A DNA stretch of 64,000 nucleotides from Venatoribacter pacificus (GCF_025318105.1 NZ_JAOANI010000022.1:155873-219872); one strand, 5' to 3'. Counted from the stretch's first letter, positions 1 to 8,029 are shown. Numbers and translations: made by a program. Notes: generated from the letters alone by a model not told the origin.

Positions 1-100
1 TAATCTTATCCGCCTATCCCTGAAACTAACTGATAGAAAACAGGCACAAGAACACGCCCTCCTTATATACATACATCTGAATCGTTGCGTCCGGCAAAAA

Positions 101-1525
101 ATGAAACCAAAGCAAATAGAAAAAGAAGCTCAAAAGCTGGCTAAAGAACTGTACGAGGACTGGCTGCTGAAATTTGAGGCACTAGATATACCTGAACGGG
201 AGCGGCTCTCGTATCTGGATTCGATGCTACAGAGCGACGATGGCGGCTATTCCGACCTGTGCGATCTTGTCTACGACGGAAAACTGGATAATGAAGCCCT
301 GCGAGACGCAAAGGCTGATCTGCTATACGTGGATATGAAGCGTGCATACGTTCGGAAGTACCGCAACCCACGATTACAACTGGAGTCCGACACTGCCAGC
401 GTCTCGGCTCCCGCCACGTCTGCCAAGGTGATTCTGATAGGGGATGCTCTGGAAGAATTCCTGCAAGAGAAGCAAGCCAAAGACCCTAACGTCAAGGCTG
501 CGACTCTGGACGAATACAGGGCAGCCGTTCGAGACTTCTGCGAAATCACTGAGATTCAGACGGTATCTGAAGTTACTCACGACTCAGCCAAACACTTCCG
601 AAATACGCTGAAGGAACTGCCCAAGCAGCACAGGGCCAAAAGCCAATATAAAAGCATGTCGATAGCCGACCTGCAGAGCCTGAATCTGCCAGATAGCCAG
701 AAGCCTTCACCCAAGACCATTAATGGCAAGCTGGCCAACCTGTCATCGCTGTTCGACTATCTGATTCAGACAGATGCGGCATCTAAGAATCCATTTACAG
801 GGCTGCAGCTTAGAGCCGAAACCAACAGCTATGAAGCATTCACCAGTGCAGATCTGAAGACCATTTTCAGTTCAGCCATCTACAGCGATCCGAAGTACAG
901 ACGCAGTACCCGGACAGGTACACAGTCTCATTGGTGGTTAATGGTGCTGGCAGCATTTACCGGCGCCCGGATTGGTGAACTGGTACAGCTCCGTACACAA
1001 GACATCAATGAAACCGCTGACATCCCAACGCTGACAATCACGGATGACGGCGAGGATATGTCAGTAAAGACTAATGCTGGTATTCGTACTTTGCCTATAC
1101 ATGCGGCACTGGTAGAGCTGGGGTTCCTTGACTACGTTGAGCGCTTGAAAAAAGCAGGAATTAACCGGATTCTTCCTCAGATTAAAATGGGAACGAAAAA
1201 ACCCGGCGAGGTTGCATCTAAATGGTTCAATGAGCGCTACCGCGAGCGATGCTTCCCTCAATTCAAAGAGGATAAGAAAGTATTTCACTCATTCCGGCAC
1301 GCTTTCATCAGTCAGTCACTGCGCTGTGACATGGATATTCATAAGCTACAACAGATGGTTGGGCACGAACCTAAGTACCTGAACGAAACCGCAACCTATT
1401 CAGACGGCTTCTCTATTCAACAGCTAAAAACTGAAATGGATAAATTCCGGTACGATGACTTCAGTATCACTGACATCAAGGAAAGCTGGCGCGAGCTTCA
1501 CCAATTTACAGTGAATAACGTTTGA
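101..1525 (+). CDS. tyrosine-type site-specific integrase
   Basis: Phage/ICE-type tyrosine recombinase of 474 aa that would insert or excise the surrounding element. A charged N-terminal region of about 105 residues precedes a SAM-like core-binding domain (about 110-230) and a catalytic domain (about 245-440). The catalytic set is readable: R290 in TGARIGEL, K323 in VKTNAG, H396 and R399 in HSFRHAF, H422 in VGHEP and Y433 in ATYSDG, so the enzyme looks intact. It is the first gene in the window and faces rightward into accessory genes. Integrases usually sit at one end of their element, so the left boundary is probably just outside the window. I see no tRNA or direct repeat to define att. Confidence 0.93.
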   Translation: MKPKQIEKEAQKLAKELYEDWLLKFEALDIPERERLSYLDSMLQSDDGGYSDLCDLVYDGKLDNEALRDAKADLLYVDMKRAYVRKYRNPRLQLESDTASVSAPATSAKVILIGDALEEFLQEKQAKDPNVKAATLDEYRAAVRDFCEITEIQTVSEVTHDSAKHFRNTLKELPKQHRAKSQYKSMSIADLQSLNLPDSQKPSPKTINGKLANLSSLFDYLIQTDAASKNPFTGLQLRAETNSYEAFTSADLKTIFSSAIYSDPKYRRSTRTGTQSHWWLMVLAAFTGARIGELVQLRTQDINETADIPTLTITDDGEDMSVKTNAGIRTLPIHAALVELGFLDYVERLKKAGINRILPQIKMGTKKPGEVASKWFNERYRERCFPQFKEDKKVFHSFRHAFISQSLRCDMDIHKLQQMVGHEPKYLNETATYSDGFSIQQLKTEMDKFRYDDFSITDIKESWRELHQFTVNNV

Positions 1526-1538
1526 GCTATCAAAGTAT

Positions 1539-1586
1539 TTAAGAGCCCAAGCTACTTAGTAGTTTAACAGTGTCTGGGGCTCTTAA
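1539..1586. repeat. 10-bp perfect inverted repeat between convergent genes
   Basis: TTAAGAGCCC at 1539-1548 is exactly mirrored by GGGCTCTTAA at 1577-1586, with a 28-base loop. The repeat overlaps the 3' end of the minus-strand gene and lies just after the integrase stop. A terminator-like or protein-binding role is possible, but there is no T-run. Confidence 0.5.
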
Positions 1587-2300
1587 GATAAATTCCTGCG
1601 TAATATGCAACACACCTACACATGCGGCTATATCAGTTACTGCTGCACGGATTTTATTTCCAACCGATGTTTCCTTTACGGCTGAATATACATGAGGGTC
1701 TAGAATAATACGTCCTGCTAGTTCTTGGGTTGTGCGTAGCACTTCAGCCTGACCAGTGATTTTATAGTTGTTCAACGCTAATATTATTTGATTTAGCGAA
1801 TACATGAAGTATGAACGAACCAATGGCGTCAGTTCGGTAGAGGTGGACACCTCTTCAAATAACTGCATGAGATTATCTAGTAACGCCTCTAATGCTGATT
1901 CATCAACATTGGCTTTCCCAATGCTCTTTCCAATCAGCGAGTCAGCCATCGTTAAGAAAACCATAGATGAATTAGTCTCCGCTATGAATCCCGCCATTAA
2001 GAGATTACTGGGATTATGATAAGGAGTGAACTTCATCAAGGTCAGTAACAGCTTTGTTTGCCATTCAGTCGCCACAGCTTCTACTGCAGGTGAATCAACT
2101 CTTACAAGTTCGGCCGTATCAGAAACCAAACGAAGAACCTGAGTATAGCCTGCGGCCACCTCCTCTTGCGAATTGCCACATCGAAGACCTGCCTGCCACC
2201 CTCTCAGAATATTAGCCTCAGCTTTTTCCCCTCTCATCAGTTCCATGATCATAAGTAGGCGTTTAGCTGGACTATCTGCAAACATAAAAATCCCTAACAT
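1539..2300 (-). CDS. hypothetical protein, mostly helical
   Basis: Unrecognised protein of up to 253 aa, convergent with the integrase (stops 14 bases apart). The composition is rich in Leu, Ala and Met with alternating helical segments. There is no signal peptide, no convincing membrane helix and no catalytic motif. The start is uncertain: an in-frame Met about six residues in (MFADSPAKR) is an alternative. Its last codons lie inside an inverted repeat that may end transcription from both sides. The lack of stop codons over 750 bases and a position between element genes argue that it is real. Function unknown; probably cargo of the mobile element. Confidence 0.6.
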   Translation of the reverse strand: MLGIFMFADSPAKRLLMIMELMRGEKAEANILRGWQAGLRCGNSQEEVAAGYTQVLRLVSDTAELVRVDSPAVEAVATEWQTKLLLTLMKFTPYHNPSNLLMAGFIAETNSSMVFLTMADSLIGKSIGKANVDESALEALLDNLMQLFEEVSTSTELTPLVRSYFMYSLNQIILALNNYKITGQAEVLRTTQELAGRIILDPHVYSAVKETSVGNKIRAAVTDIAACVGVLHITQEFILRAPDTVKLLSSLGS

Positions 2301-2355
2301 ATTGATAGTAGTATTCAGCGATTCTATTTCTCTTACTATGGATAGCCAAGTATTT

Positions 2356-2380
2356 AAAAAGTACCCGAAGGTACTTTTTT
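2356..2380. terminator. bidirectional intrinsic terminator
   Basis: AAAAAGTACC, loop cgaa, GGTACTTTTTT. The stem is symmetric with a T-run readable on either strand. It lies just downstream of the 31-aa gene and radC-like gene on the minus strand. Confidence 0.8.
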
Positions 2381-2384
2381 CTGC

Positions 2385-2480
2385 CTATTCTTCTGACTTT
2401 TCCTCCTCCATCGCTCGTTCAGCCAAGTAAGCAGCCAGTGCCACCAGCACAACGCTGGCAATCCGCATTGCTATGTTCAT
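2385..2480 (-). CDS. 31-aa single-pass membrane peptide
   Basis: Short ORF starting 10 bases after the radC-like stop on the same strand. ATG is preceded by GAGGA with 8-base spacing. The peptide has one hydrophobic helix (roughly residues 4-19, rich in Val, Leu, Ala) followed by a highly charged tail ending in several Glu and Lys. A terminator begins five bases past the stop, which fits the last gene of a small operon. No homolog recognised; function unknown. Confidence 0.55.
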   Translation of the reverse strand: MNIAMRIASVVLVALAAYLAERAMEEEKSEE

Positions 2481-2489
2481 TTCAGTTCC

Positions 2490-2951
2490 TCATAGGTATC
2501 CACGTTCAGCAAAGGACACCGAGCACTGGTCACCTATCACCAGATGATCCAGTACCCGGATGTCCACCAGCCCCAGAGCCTGAACCAGACGATCCGTAAT
2601 CGCCCGGTCAGCCTGCGAGGGTTCAGCTACACCTGAAGGATGGTTATGAGCCAGAATCACAGCCGCTGCATTGAGCCTCAGCGCCTCCTTCAAGACCTCT
2701 CGTGGGTATACAGCCGCTGCGTCGATAGTCCCTCTGAACATCTCCCTATACTCAATCAGGCGATGCTGACTATCTAGGAACAGCAAGGCGAAGACCTCAT
2801 GCTCATAGTGAGCTAATCGGTCTGTCAAATAGCGACGGCTTGTATGAGGGGAAGTGAACGAGTCACCCCGCTTGTAGCGTTCTGCCAGCAGCCGAGCAGC
2901 TACCTCCAGAACTTCGCGGGCGGTCATTGGTTTGGTTGTTACATAGTCCAT
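2490..2951 (-). CDS. RadC-like JAB/MPN-domain protein
   Basis: Protein of 153 aa consisting of the RadC JAMM domain without the N-terminal helix-hairpin-helix part of full-length chromosomal RadC (usually about 220-230 aa). The zinc site is intact: H102 and H104 in AHNHPSG, then S112 and D115 in PSQAD. Short RadC proteins like this are typical of plasmids, ICEs and genomic islands. The old DNA-repair role is doubtful and the true activity is not established, although the JAMM fold is that of a metalloprotease/isopeptidase. It is probably co-transcribed with the small membrane peptide downstream. Confidence 0.9.
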   Translation of the reverse strand: MDYVTTKPMTAREVLEVAARLLAERYKRGDSFTSPHTSRRYLTDRLAHYEHEVFALLFLDSQHRLIEYREMFRGTIDAAAVYPREVLKEALRLNAAAVILAHNHPSGVAEPSQADRAITDRLVQALGLVDIRVLDHLVIGDQCSVSFAERGYL

Positions 2952-3000
2952 AAGTACTCCTCATGTGTATCCAGAGTACTTGTAACAACGATGATCAGCC

Positions 3001-3261
3001 TTATTGATCGTCTGCTATGACTGGGGAACTACTCACCAATTCCAGAATTCTGGATGGCTCCGTTTCCAGCGCTCCTGCCAGTCTGAACAGGCTGACAACT
3101 GTCAGATTCCGTTTCCCCCTCTCGACCTCGGATATATATGTCGGATGCAGCCCTGAGCGGGCAGATAGCTCTTCCTGAGTAATATCCAACAATAAGCGTT
3201 GTCTGCGGACATTCCTTCCTATTGCGAGTAGTAGCTCTCTGTCTGTCATTGTTCGGACCAT
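3001..3261 (-). CDS. XRE-family regulator, C-protein-like
   Basis: Small 86-aa DNA-binding protein that is almost entirely one helix-turn-helix domain (about residues 10-72). The central stretch LHPTYISEVERGKRN matches the recognition-helix region of XRE regulators and closely resembles controller (C) proteins of restriction-modification systems. Start is ATG at 3261 or the second Met at 3249; neither has a clear ribosome site. It is divergent from the lipoprotein gene, and a perfect palindrome between them is a likely autoregulatory operator. No restriction or methylase gene is adjacent, so its target is probably the lipoprotein/membrane-protein pair and itself. Confidence 0.88.
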   Translation of the reverse strand: MVRTMTDRELLLAIGRNVRRQRLLLDITQEELSARSGLHPTYISEVERGKRNLTVVSLFRLAGALETEPSRILELVSSSPVIADDQ

Positions 3262-3322
3262 TGCGTGCAGTTGTGCAATGTTCCCGGCCTATCCCATCTT
3301 CCTCCACAGGCCATGAGTGAGT

Positions 3323-3346
3323 ATTATTCACTTATAAGTGAATAAT
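3323..3346. promoter_or_regulatory. 24-bp perfect palindrome, candidate XRE operator
   Basis: The half-site ATTATTCACTTA at 3323-3334 is mirrored without mismatch up to 3346. It lies between the divergent XRE gene and lipoprotein gene, in an AT-rich stretch with the lipoprotein start 29 bases downstream. That is where an XRE dimer would control both promoters. Binding by this regulator is an inference. Confidence 0.7.
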
Positions 3347-3374
3347 GTTCTATTCTTAGTAAAAAGGAAGCGCT

Positions 3375-4346
3375 ATGAAGTACCTAACTGCTCTCTTAAT
3401 GAGCCTCTGCCTGACTGGCTGCCTGAAGGAAGACCCCAACACTCTGGTTCACCTAGCTCTTACTGCTGTCGATTCTGAGCAGTATCAGAAGGCAGAACAG
3501 CTTCTCAGGGAGGCAACCGAACAGGACTACCTGCCTGCTTACAACGTACTGTTCAATTTAAAGACTAGGGGGCTGATTACCGCCAACGACGAGGACTCTG
3601 CACTCTGGCTAGCCAAGAGTGCTGAACACGGCAACAGACGCAGTACATACACGATGGCCCAGCAAGCTAAGGCTGCGAATAAGCATGATGAGTACATCAT
3701 GTGGCTGGATAAGTCAGCGTATGCCGGCAATACATTCGCTCAGAATGAGCTGGGCCTGTTCTATATGAACGAGGGGAACAATCCAGAAGAAGGCCTCCAT
3801 CTGCTCTGGCTATCGCTGGATATGCCCTATGACCTGACGCCTTCAGAAGTATTCACGTCCTTCCTCCACCTGTATGAGACGGGCGATTCCGCTATGCGTC
3901 TGACCGCATTTTATGCAGTGGGACAGCTTCTGCAGAGCGACGAGGTGAAGTTCAGCTTCAGAGACGACCAGCTATTCATAACCCAAGCCGGTACAGAGTA
4001 TGAGATTCCACAATTCAAGCGTTTCGCTGAATTCGCTCAGAAGGGGGACTTCCGATCCAGCCTGATTCATGAGATGGCCTATATCAAGGCATCCAATGAC
4101 ATTCCCGTCAGTCGATTCCTAGGCACAGGCAAAGATGTCCGCACCCTGAGACAAATTGCGGTGTTCTTCATGTACGAAATGAAGAACAACCCTCCTATGG
4201 GCGATGAGCCCTCTGAAGCCAGACGAGATACCTTCGTTAGCATCAACACCAACTTCATTAAATACATGAATAAGCACTGCGCCGATGGCTATATCAAGTG
4301 CCCGATTATTAGCGAATACGTGTCAGGACTCTTACCAAGGACGTAA
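3375..4346 (+). CDS. lipoprotein with Sel1/TPR-like repeats
   Basis: Exported lipoprotein of 323 aa. The signal peptide ends in the lipobox LTGC with Cys at about residue 16. Residues about 25-160 are helical pairs with Ala/Gly spacing like Sel1 or TPR repeats (for example AKSAEHGNRRSTYTMA and KSAYAGNTFAQNELG). The C-terminal half is not recognised. ATG is preceded by AGGAAG. The gene is coupled to the next, with two bases between stop and start, so the two products likely form a membrane-associated unit. It faces the XRE regulator across a palindrome. Role unknown; conflict, surface exclusion or stress functions are all possible. Confidence 0.8.
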   Translation: MKYLTALLMSLCLTGCLKEDPNTLVHLALTAVDSEQYQKAEQLLREATEQDYLPAYNVLFNLKTRGLITANDEDSALWLAKSAEHGNRRSTYTMAQQAKAANKHDEYIMWLDKSAYAGNTFAQNELGLFYMNEGNNPEEGLHLLWLSLDMPYDLTPSEVFTSFLHLYETGDSAMRLTAFYAVGQLLQSDEVKFSFRDDQLFITQAGTEYEIPQFKRFAEFAQKGDFRSSLIHEMAYIKASNDIPVSRFLGTGKDVRTLRQIAVFFMYEMKNNPPMGDEPSEARRDTFVSINTNFIKYMNKHCADGYIKCPIISEYVSGLLPRT

Positions 4347-4348
4347 CT

Positions 4349-5020
4349 ATGAACCTGAAGCTCAATACCGCAATGCTGATTCTTATGCCTGTTATTCTGA
4401 CACTGGGAAAATATGGCCTGTCCCTGACGAACGGCACCCTGCCACATTTACCGATGTCATCACTGGCCATTCTCATTCCAGTCCTAATGGCTGGTGGAGC
4501 GGCATGGCTCATCAGCCGCTCGCCAGCCTTCGCTATCGCATGGGCGATGGCTACCCTGCCGCTTTCCGTTGCCGTGAACTCCCGACTGATTGCCATGAAG
4601 ACCGGCCCACAATGGATGCAAGGCCTAGCCAAAGCAGAGGGAATGCAGTTCTTCAATACTTTCCTAAGTAATCTGGGCTGGGTCGCTATTATCGTGACCG
4701 TCATTGTACTGCTGGTGTTCCGAGAAGATGTGAAGGCCACACTGCAGAACAAGCTGATACTGATCGCCACTATCGTTGCACTGGCTCTGCTGGCTCTGGA
4801 GCATCATTGGATATTCGTATTCATGATGACCGCTCCTCTCTTCACTTCGTATCGCTCGTGGGGCAGCGTTCTGCCCTATCTGGCTCTGGTAGCCTTGGGA
4901 AGCTCGCTCATGTTCAAAGGCAATAGCCTGTTTGCCATTGGCGTTGTGCTCTTCCCTGCGTCCCTTGGCATAGCCTGGCTTATTCACTGGCTGAAGAAGC
5001 CGACTGAAGCCACCGCCTGA
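4349..5020 (+). CDS. polytopic inner-membrane protein, unknown
   Basis: Protein of 223 aa with about six or seven hydrophobic segments covering most of its length, a short basic loop near residues 125-130 and a basic C-terminus. No transporter or enzyme motif recognised. It begins two bases after the lipoprotein stop and almost certainly shares its transcript. A GC-rich hairpin (5032-5052) without an immediate T-run follows the stop. It is probably the membrane partner of the lipoprotein; no function can be assigned. Confidence 0.75.
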   Translation: MNLKLNTAMLILMPVILTLGKYGLSLTNGTLPHLPMSSLAILIPVLMAGGAAWLISRSPAFAIAWAMATLPLSVAVNSRLIAMKTGPQWMQGLAKAEGMQFFNTFLSNLGWVAIIVTVIVLLVFREDVKATLQNKLILIATIVALALLALEHHWIFVFMMTAPLFTSYRSWGSVLPYLALVALGSSLMFKGNSLFAIGVVLFPASLGIAWLIHWLKKPTEATA

Positions 5021-5164
5021 TCCTCCCTCTAAGCGGGCGCTCTCTGCCCGCTATGCTCATACTCCCTATCGACCTATTCATTTTAATTCTTTTTTGTTTT
5101 TTTCAGTTCAGTTCTGTGCGCTCACCTTAAAATAATTACAGGAAGCTATTAAGGAATAAACACA

Positions 5165-5311
5165 TTGAAAACCAACCGTATTACACGAGTCAGGAAGGCT
5201 CAAATTATCGCCCTCAGAGATGAGGGATACACCCACCAATACATTGCCGAGAAGGTCGGATGTCATCGCAACACCGTCGGCACGGTACTCAGAGACGCGA
5301 GAATTAAATGA
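5165..5311 (+). CDS. 48-aa helix-turn-helix protein
   Basis: Small gene using a TTG start. The peptide is a single HTH of the resolvase/IS-transposase type: RKAQIIALRDEGYTHQYIA forms the first helices and VGCHRNTVGTVLRD the turn and recognition helix. Its stop (TGA 5309-5311) overlaps a possible ATG of the following frame, and a GAGGA sequence in the overlap serves the next gene. This suggests translational coupling within the replication block. It may regulate the downstream ATPase gene or mark the origin. No close family known to me. Confidence 0.6.
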   Translation: MKTNRITRVRKAQIIALRDEGYTHQYIAEKVGCHRNTVGTVLRDARIK

Positions 5312-5318
5312 GGACAGC

Positions 5319-5504
5319 ATGTACCTGAAATTGAAGGGAGGGACATATACGTCCCTGCTCACAGAAGCCAATGCACACGGAATGTCGTTGGCCGCATATA
5401 TCAACCGCTTACTAGAAATAAAATTAATCCAACAAGGATGTACTGATGGAACTGCACGAATTGAACGAGCTGGCCATGACGGCCAGAGCCAACGAATGGG
5501 CTGA
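5319..5504 (+). CDS. 61-aa ribbon-helix-helix candidate
   Basis: ATG at 5319 is chosen over an upstream in-frame ATG at 5220, because GAGGA lies six bases before it and the 5220 start would run through the preceding gene. The first 45 residues look like a ribbon-helix-helix fold: a short beta strand (YLKLKGGTYTSLL), a helix, then the turn GMSLAAYINRLLE. The last 18 residues overlap the start of the ATPase gene in another frame. Likely a DNA-binding regulator of the replication gene. Confidence 0.55.
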   Translation: MYLKLKGGTYTSLLTEANAHGMSLAAYINRLLEIKLIQQGCTDGTARIERAGHDGQSQRMG

Positions 5505-6828
5505 CCAAGAACACGCAAACGGCTGGTGCTGGTACACCGGAGAAGAGCGCATAGCCCCGTATCTCTGGAACCCCAGAACCGGCACCCGGAATACCGTTGA
5601 GGCAATGTTGCTGAAGGCACACCAACTGGGTATAGAAAAAACGAAGGCGTATGACGCTCTCCGCCGAGAACTACAAACTGTCGATGGCGTCCGTTTCGCT
5701 CCGGGAATGCCACAATTTTTAGAAGAAAATGGCTGCGTATTCCTGAATACCTTCCGAAGCATGGAGGACGCCGTATCTGATATATATGGAGAAGTTGAGG
5801 AAATCGAAGTCGAACCATTCATGGAATTCATTAATCGCCTAACCATGAATGATCACGATAGAGAGTGGCTGCTGTGCTGGATGGCCCACATGATCCAGAA
5901 GCCACAGGAAAGGCCGAGTGTGCACCCTCTGTTTCGAAGCCAGCACGGCATAGGCAAGAACGTGCTCGTGGAGCATGTCCTGAACCGGCTGCTGGCAGGC
6001 CATACCAGCACCAACAGCCTACGTCAGATCAACAGCGAGCACAGTGAGAGTGTGGCGAACAACCTGCTGGTATTCGTCGATGAGAGCAAGGCAAAAGGGC
6101 TGAATGTCTATCTACAGCTGAAAAGCATTCTGGCATCGAAGTTCGCCACAATCAGTCCGAAGTACGTCAGAGAGTATCAACAGCAGATATACGCACGCTT
6201 CATGTTCGCGGATAACACTGAGGGGCGAGCCTTCACTATCGAGCAGGATGACCGCCGCATCTACGTTATGGAGTATGTAATTCATGAACTGGACAAGCAG
6301 GAGACTCAGGAATTCATCCGCGACTTCCTCGCGTGGTGGCCACACGGATGGGCAGATGTGTACTGTTATCTTAAACAGTACGACATCTCAGCGTGGAACC
6401 CTTTTGATTGCCCAATGACGCCAGCCAAGCGTGACTACTTGGATATGTGTACAGACCAATTGGAGAACCTGATTGCTAAATATCAGGCCGACACCCAACG
6501 CATGACAATTACTGAACATAGCTGGAACAGCTTCATCAATACACAAGGCTTCTCATATGAAGAAAGTGAGAATTACCGGTGGACGAAGCTGCATCTCAAC
6601 AGGGAGCTATCCTTCCGGCGAAAACTGGAGGATGTTGGCTTCAGAGAAAAGAATGCGTCAAAAAGGATTAATGGCCGCCAGCGGCGGAAGAAGGCGTGGA
6701 TTCTGACTAGTCACGGACAGCCCAGCGAATATGACCTGATTGAACGAGAGGACTCCCGCATCCTGAGGGAAAGTGAGGAAGCCATTCCCGAGGATGCGCT
6801 ACCAGAAAGTCAGATCTACACGGTGTAA
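5446..6828 (+). CDS. superfamily-3 helicase-like replication ATPase
   Basis: Protein of 460 aa resembling the primase/helicase-type ATPases of phages and small plasmids (DUF5906/D5-like group). Walker A is SQHGIGKN at about 165-172 and Walker B is LLVFVDES at about 207-214. A sensor region follows (YARFMFADNTEG) and then a helical C-terminal part ending in a basic segment near residues 405-420. Residues 1-130 are unassigned, and there is no visible primase zinc motif. The gene overlaps the preceding small regulator in another frame. It is the best candidate for the element's replication initiator or helicase; the family placement is moderately sure, the role is inference. Confidence 0.75.
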   Translation: MELHELNELAMTARANEWADQEHANGWCWYTGEERIAPYLWNPRTGTRNTVEAMLLKAHQLGIEKTKAYDALRRELQTVDGVRFAPGMPQFLEENGCVFLNTFRSMEDAVSDIYGEVEEIEVEPFMEFINRLTMNDHDREWLLCWMAHMIQKPQERPSVHPLFRSQHGIGKNVLVEHVLNRLLAGHTSTNSLRQINSEHSESVANNLLVFVDESKAKGLNVYLQLKSILASKFATISPKYVREYQQQIYARFMFADNTEGRAFTIEQDDRRIYVMEYVIHELDKQETQEFIRDFLAWWPHGWADVYCYLKQYDISAWNPFDCPMTPAKRDYLDMCTDQLENLIAKYQADTQRMTITEHSWNSFINTQGFSYEESENYRWTKLHLNRELSFRRKLEDVGFREKNASKRINGRQRRKKAWILTSHGQPSEYDLIEREDSRILRESEEAIPEDALPESQIYTV

Positions 6829-7045
6829 CCATCTATTAGGAAGGGAGGCCGCAACCCCGATCACCCCTATCACAGAAAAGGGCCGGAGATATTGCCAATC
6901 CGGCCTTTGGAAAAATGACTGAGGATCGTGGGCAACACCTATCACTCACTGGATCAAACCCATATCAAGGGGTATCACTTTCCTCTTAGGGCCGCGTTAT
7001 AAGTACAACGGTAAGCACCCTGCCTACCGTCATTCTTTGAACCAT
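6829..7045. other. intergenic region with hairpin and TATCAC repeats
   Basis: No ORF. A strong hairpin at 6877-6908 (AAAGGGCCGGA/TCCGGCCTTT) lies after the ATPase gene and could end its transcript, although the T-run is only three bases. Three short copies of a TATCAC-centred word, CCCCTATCAC (6864), CACCTATCAC (6936) and GGGGTATCAC (6969), are spaced irregularly. They could be iteron-like initiator sites, but only weakly so. Confidence 0.4.
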
Positions 7046-7147
7046 GCCCTAGTGGGAGACTTCTCCCGACCTGAAATTATCTCCCAATAGAGTCCATTCC
7101 AGGCTTTTGAGAGACATCTCCCACTGGGCCTAGAGTCTATTGGGAGG
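7046..7147. other. nested inverted repeats, candidate res site
   Basis: Two pairs of inverted repeats lie directly before the resolvase start. The outer word at 7046-7059 (AGTGGGAGA core) is mirrored at 7117-7129, and CTCCCAATAGA at 7081-7091 is mirrored at 7136-7146. All four share the core CTCCCA/TGGGAG, as expected for resolvase subsites. The last copy contains the GGGAGG ribosome site of the resolvase gene, so binding would also repress the gene. Confidence 0.6.
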
Positions 7148-7152
7148 CCACT

Positions 7153-7728
7153 ATGGCAATCATCGGTTACGCCCGCGTATCAACCACCGGGCAATCACTC
7201 ACCGCTCAACTCGAAGCACTGTCATCCTGCGACAAGGTCTTTCAGGAAAAGGTCAGCGGTAGCAAGACAGACCGGCCTGAACTGGTCGCGGCACTGGACT
7301 ACATGAGGGACGGAGACGAGTTCATCGTCACTAAGCTGGATCGACTGGCGCGCAACACCAGTCACCTGCTGGAGATCGTCGATAAACTGAACGCGAAGGG
7401 TATCACCCTGAAGATCCTGAATATCGGCATTGATACCGGTACGCCAACCGGCAAGCTGATGCTCACTATGATCGGAGCCATCGCCACCTTCGAGCGGGAA
7501 ATGATGCTGGAACGACAGGCTGAAGGTATCGCTCAGGCCAAAGCGAAGGGTCTGTATAAAGGGAGGAAGCCGACAGCACGGAGTAAGGCCAGCGAGCTGA
7601 AGGCTCTGTTGGCAGCCGGTGCATCTAAGCGGCAGGCTGCCAAAGAACTGGGAGTCAGCGAATCTAGCATCTATAGGTTACTCTTAGGAGTAGCAACTGA
7701 GAATAAACCCGAGCAGCGCCCTTCGTAG
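7153..7728 (+). CDS. serine recombinase, resolvase/invertase family
   Basis: Protein of 191 aa in the TnpR/Hin/ParA-plasmid family. The catalytic domain has the nucleophile S10 in GYARVST, R64 and R67 in KLDRLARN, and the long E helix with FEREMMLERQAEGI. A C-terminal HTH follows (about 135-170, ending SESSIYRLL). Length and motifs are complete. It probably resolves element multimers or inverts a segment using the inverted repeats just upstream. A resolvase beside a replicative ATPase suggests the element has, or had, an autonomous circular stage. Confidence 0.93.
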   Translation: MAIIGYARVSTTGQSLTAQLEALSSCDKVFQEKVSGSKTDRPELVAALDYMRDGDEFIVTKLDRLARNTSHLLEIVDKLNAKGITLKILNIGIDTGTPTGKLMLTMIGAIATFEREMMLERQAEGIAQAKAKGLYKGRKPTARSKASELKALLAAGASKRQAAKELGVSESSIYRLLLGVATENKPEQRPS

Positions 7729-7739
7729 GCTTGAAAAGC

Positions 7740-7809
7740 CTAGAGTACCTCTGAATCATTCTGTATAGCTTCGCCGAGATCGCCACTGAATGATTCAGAG
7801 GTGCCCTAG
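7740..7809. repeat. 22-bp near-perfect inverted repeat
   Basis: The arm at 7740-7761 is mirrored at 7788-7809 with two mismatches, and the inner 15 bases (ACCTCTGAATCATTC) match exactly. It starts 11 bases after the resolvase stop with a 26-base loop and no T-run. It could be a transcription end, a recombination site or a remnant of a repeat element. The remaining 160 bases to the next promoter hold nothing I recognise. Confidence 0.6.
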
Positions 7810-7971
7810 AGTAGACTTTAGTCTTCCATCTATTAGCAGATACACTGAGAGCTAGATAGTAAAAAAACATGAAATGTATAGTTAGTCGCAATCAACGCAC
7901 TTAAGCTCATGGTAAAAATGGGCTGATGGGTCTAGGATCAAAGCTGAGATTAACCAGTTTTGAACTTTTGA

Positions 7972-7999
7972 TTGACGGATCGGTCAATACTTGTACAAT
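7972..7999 (+). promoter_or_regulatory. sigma70-type promoter with overlapping dyad
   Basis: TTGACG (7972-7977), 16-base spacer, TACAAT (7994-7999). The -35 and spacer form a near-palindrome, TTGACGGATCGGTCAA, which would suit a repressor. Transcription would start near 8006, which is why the next gene is given a GTG start at 8030 rather than the ATG-less upstream extension. Confidence 0.65.
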
Positions 8000-8029
8000 G
8001 TCGCGCCTGTTAGTGAAAGGAGTCAGGTT

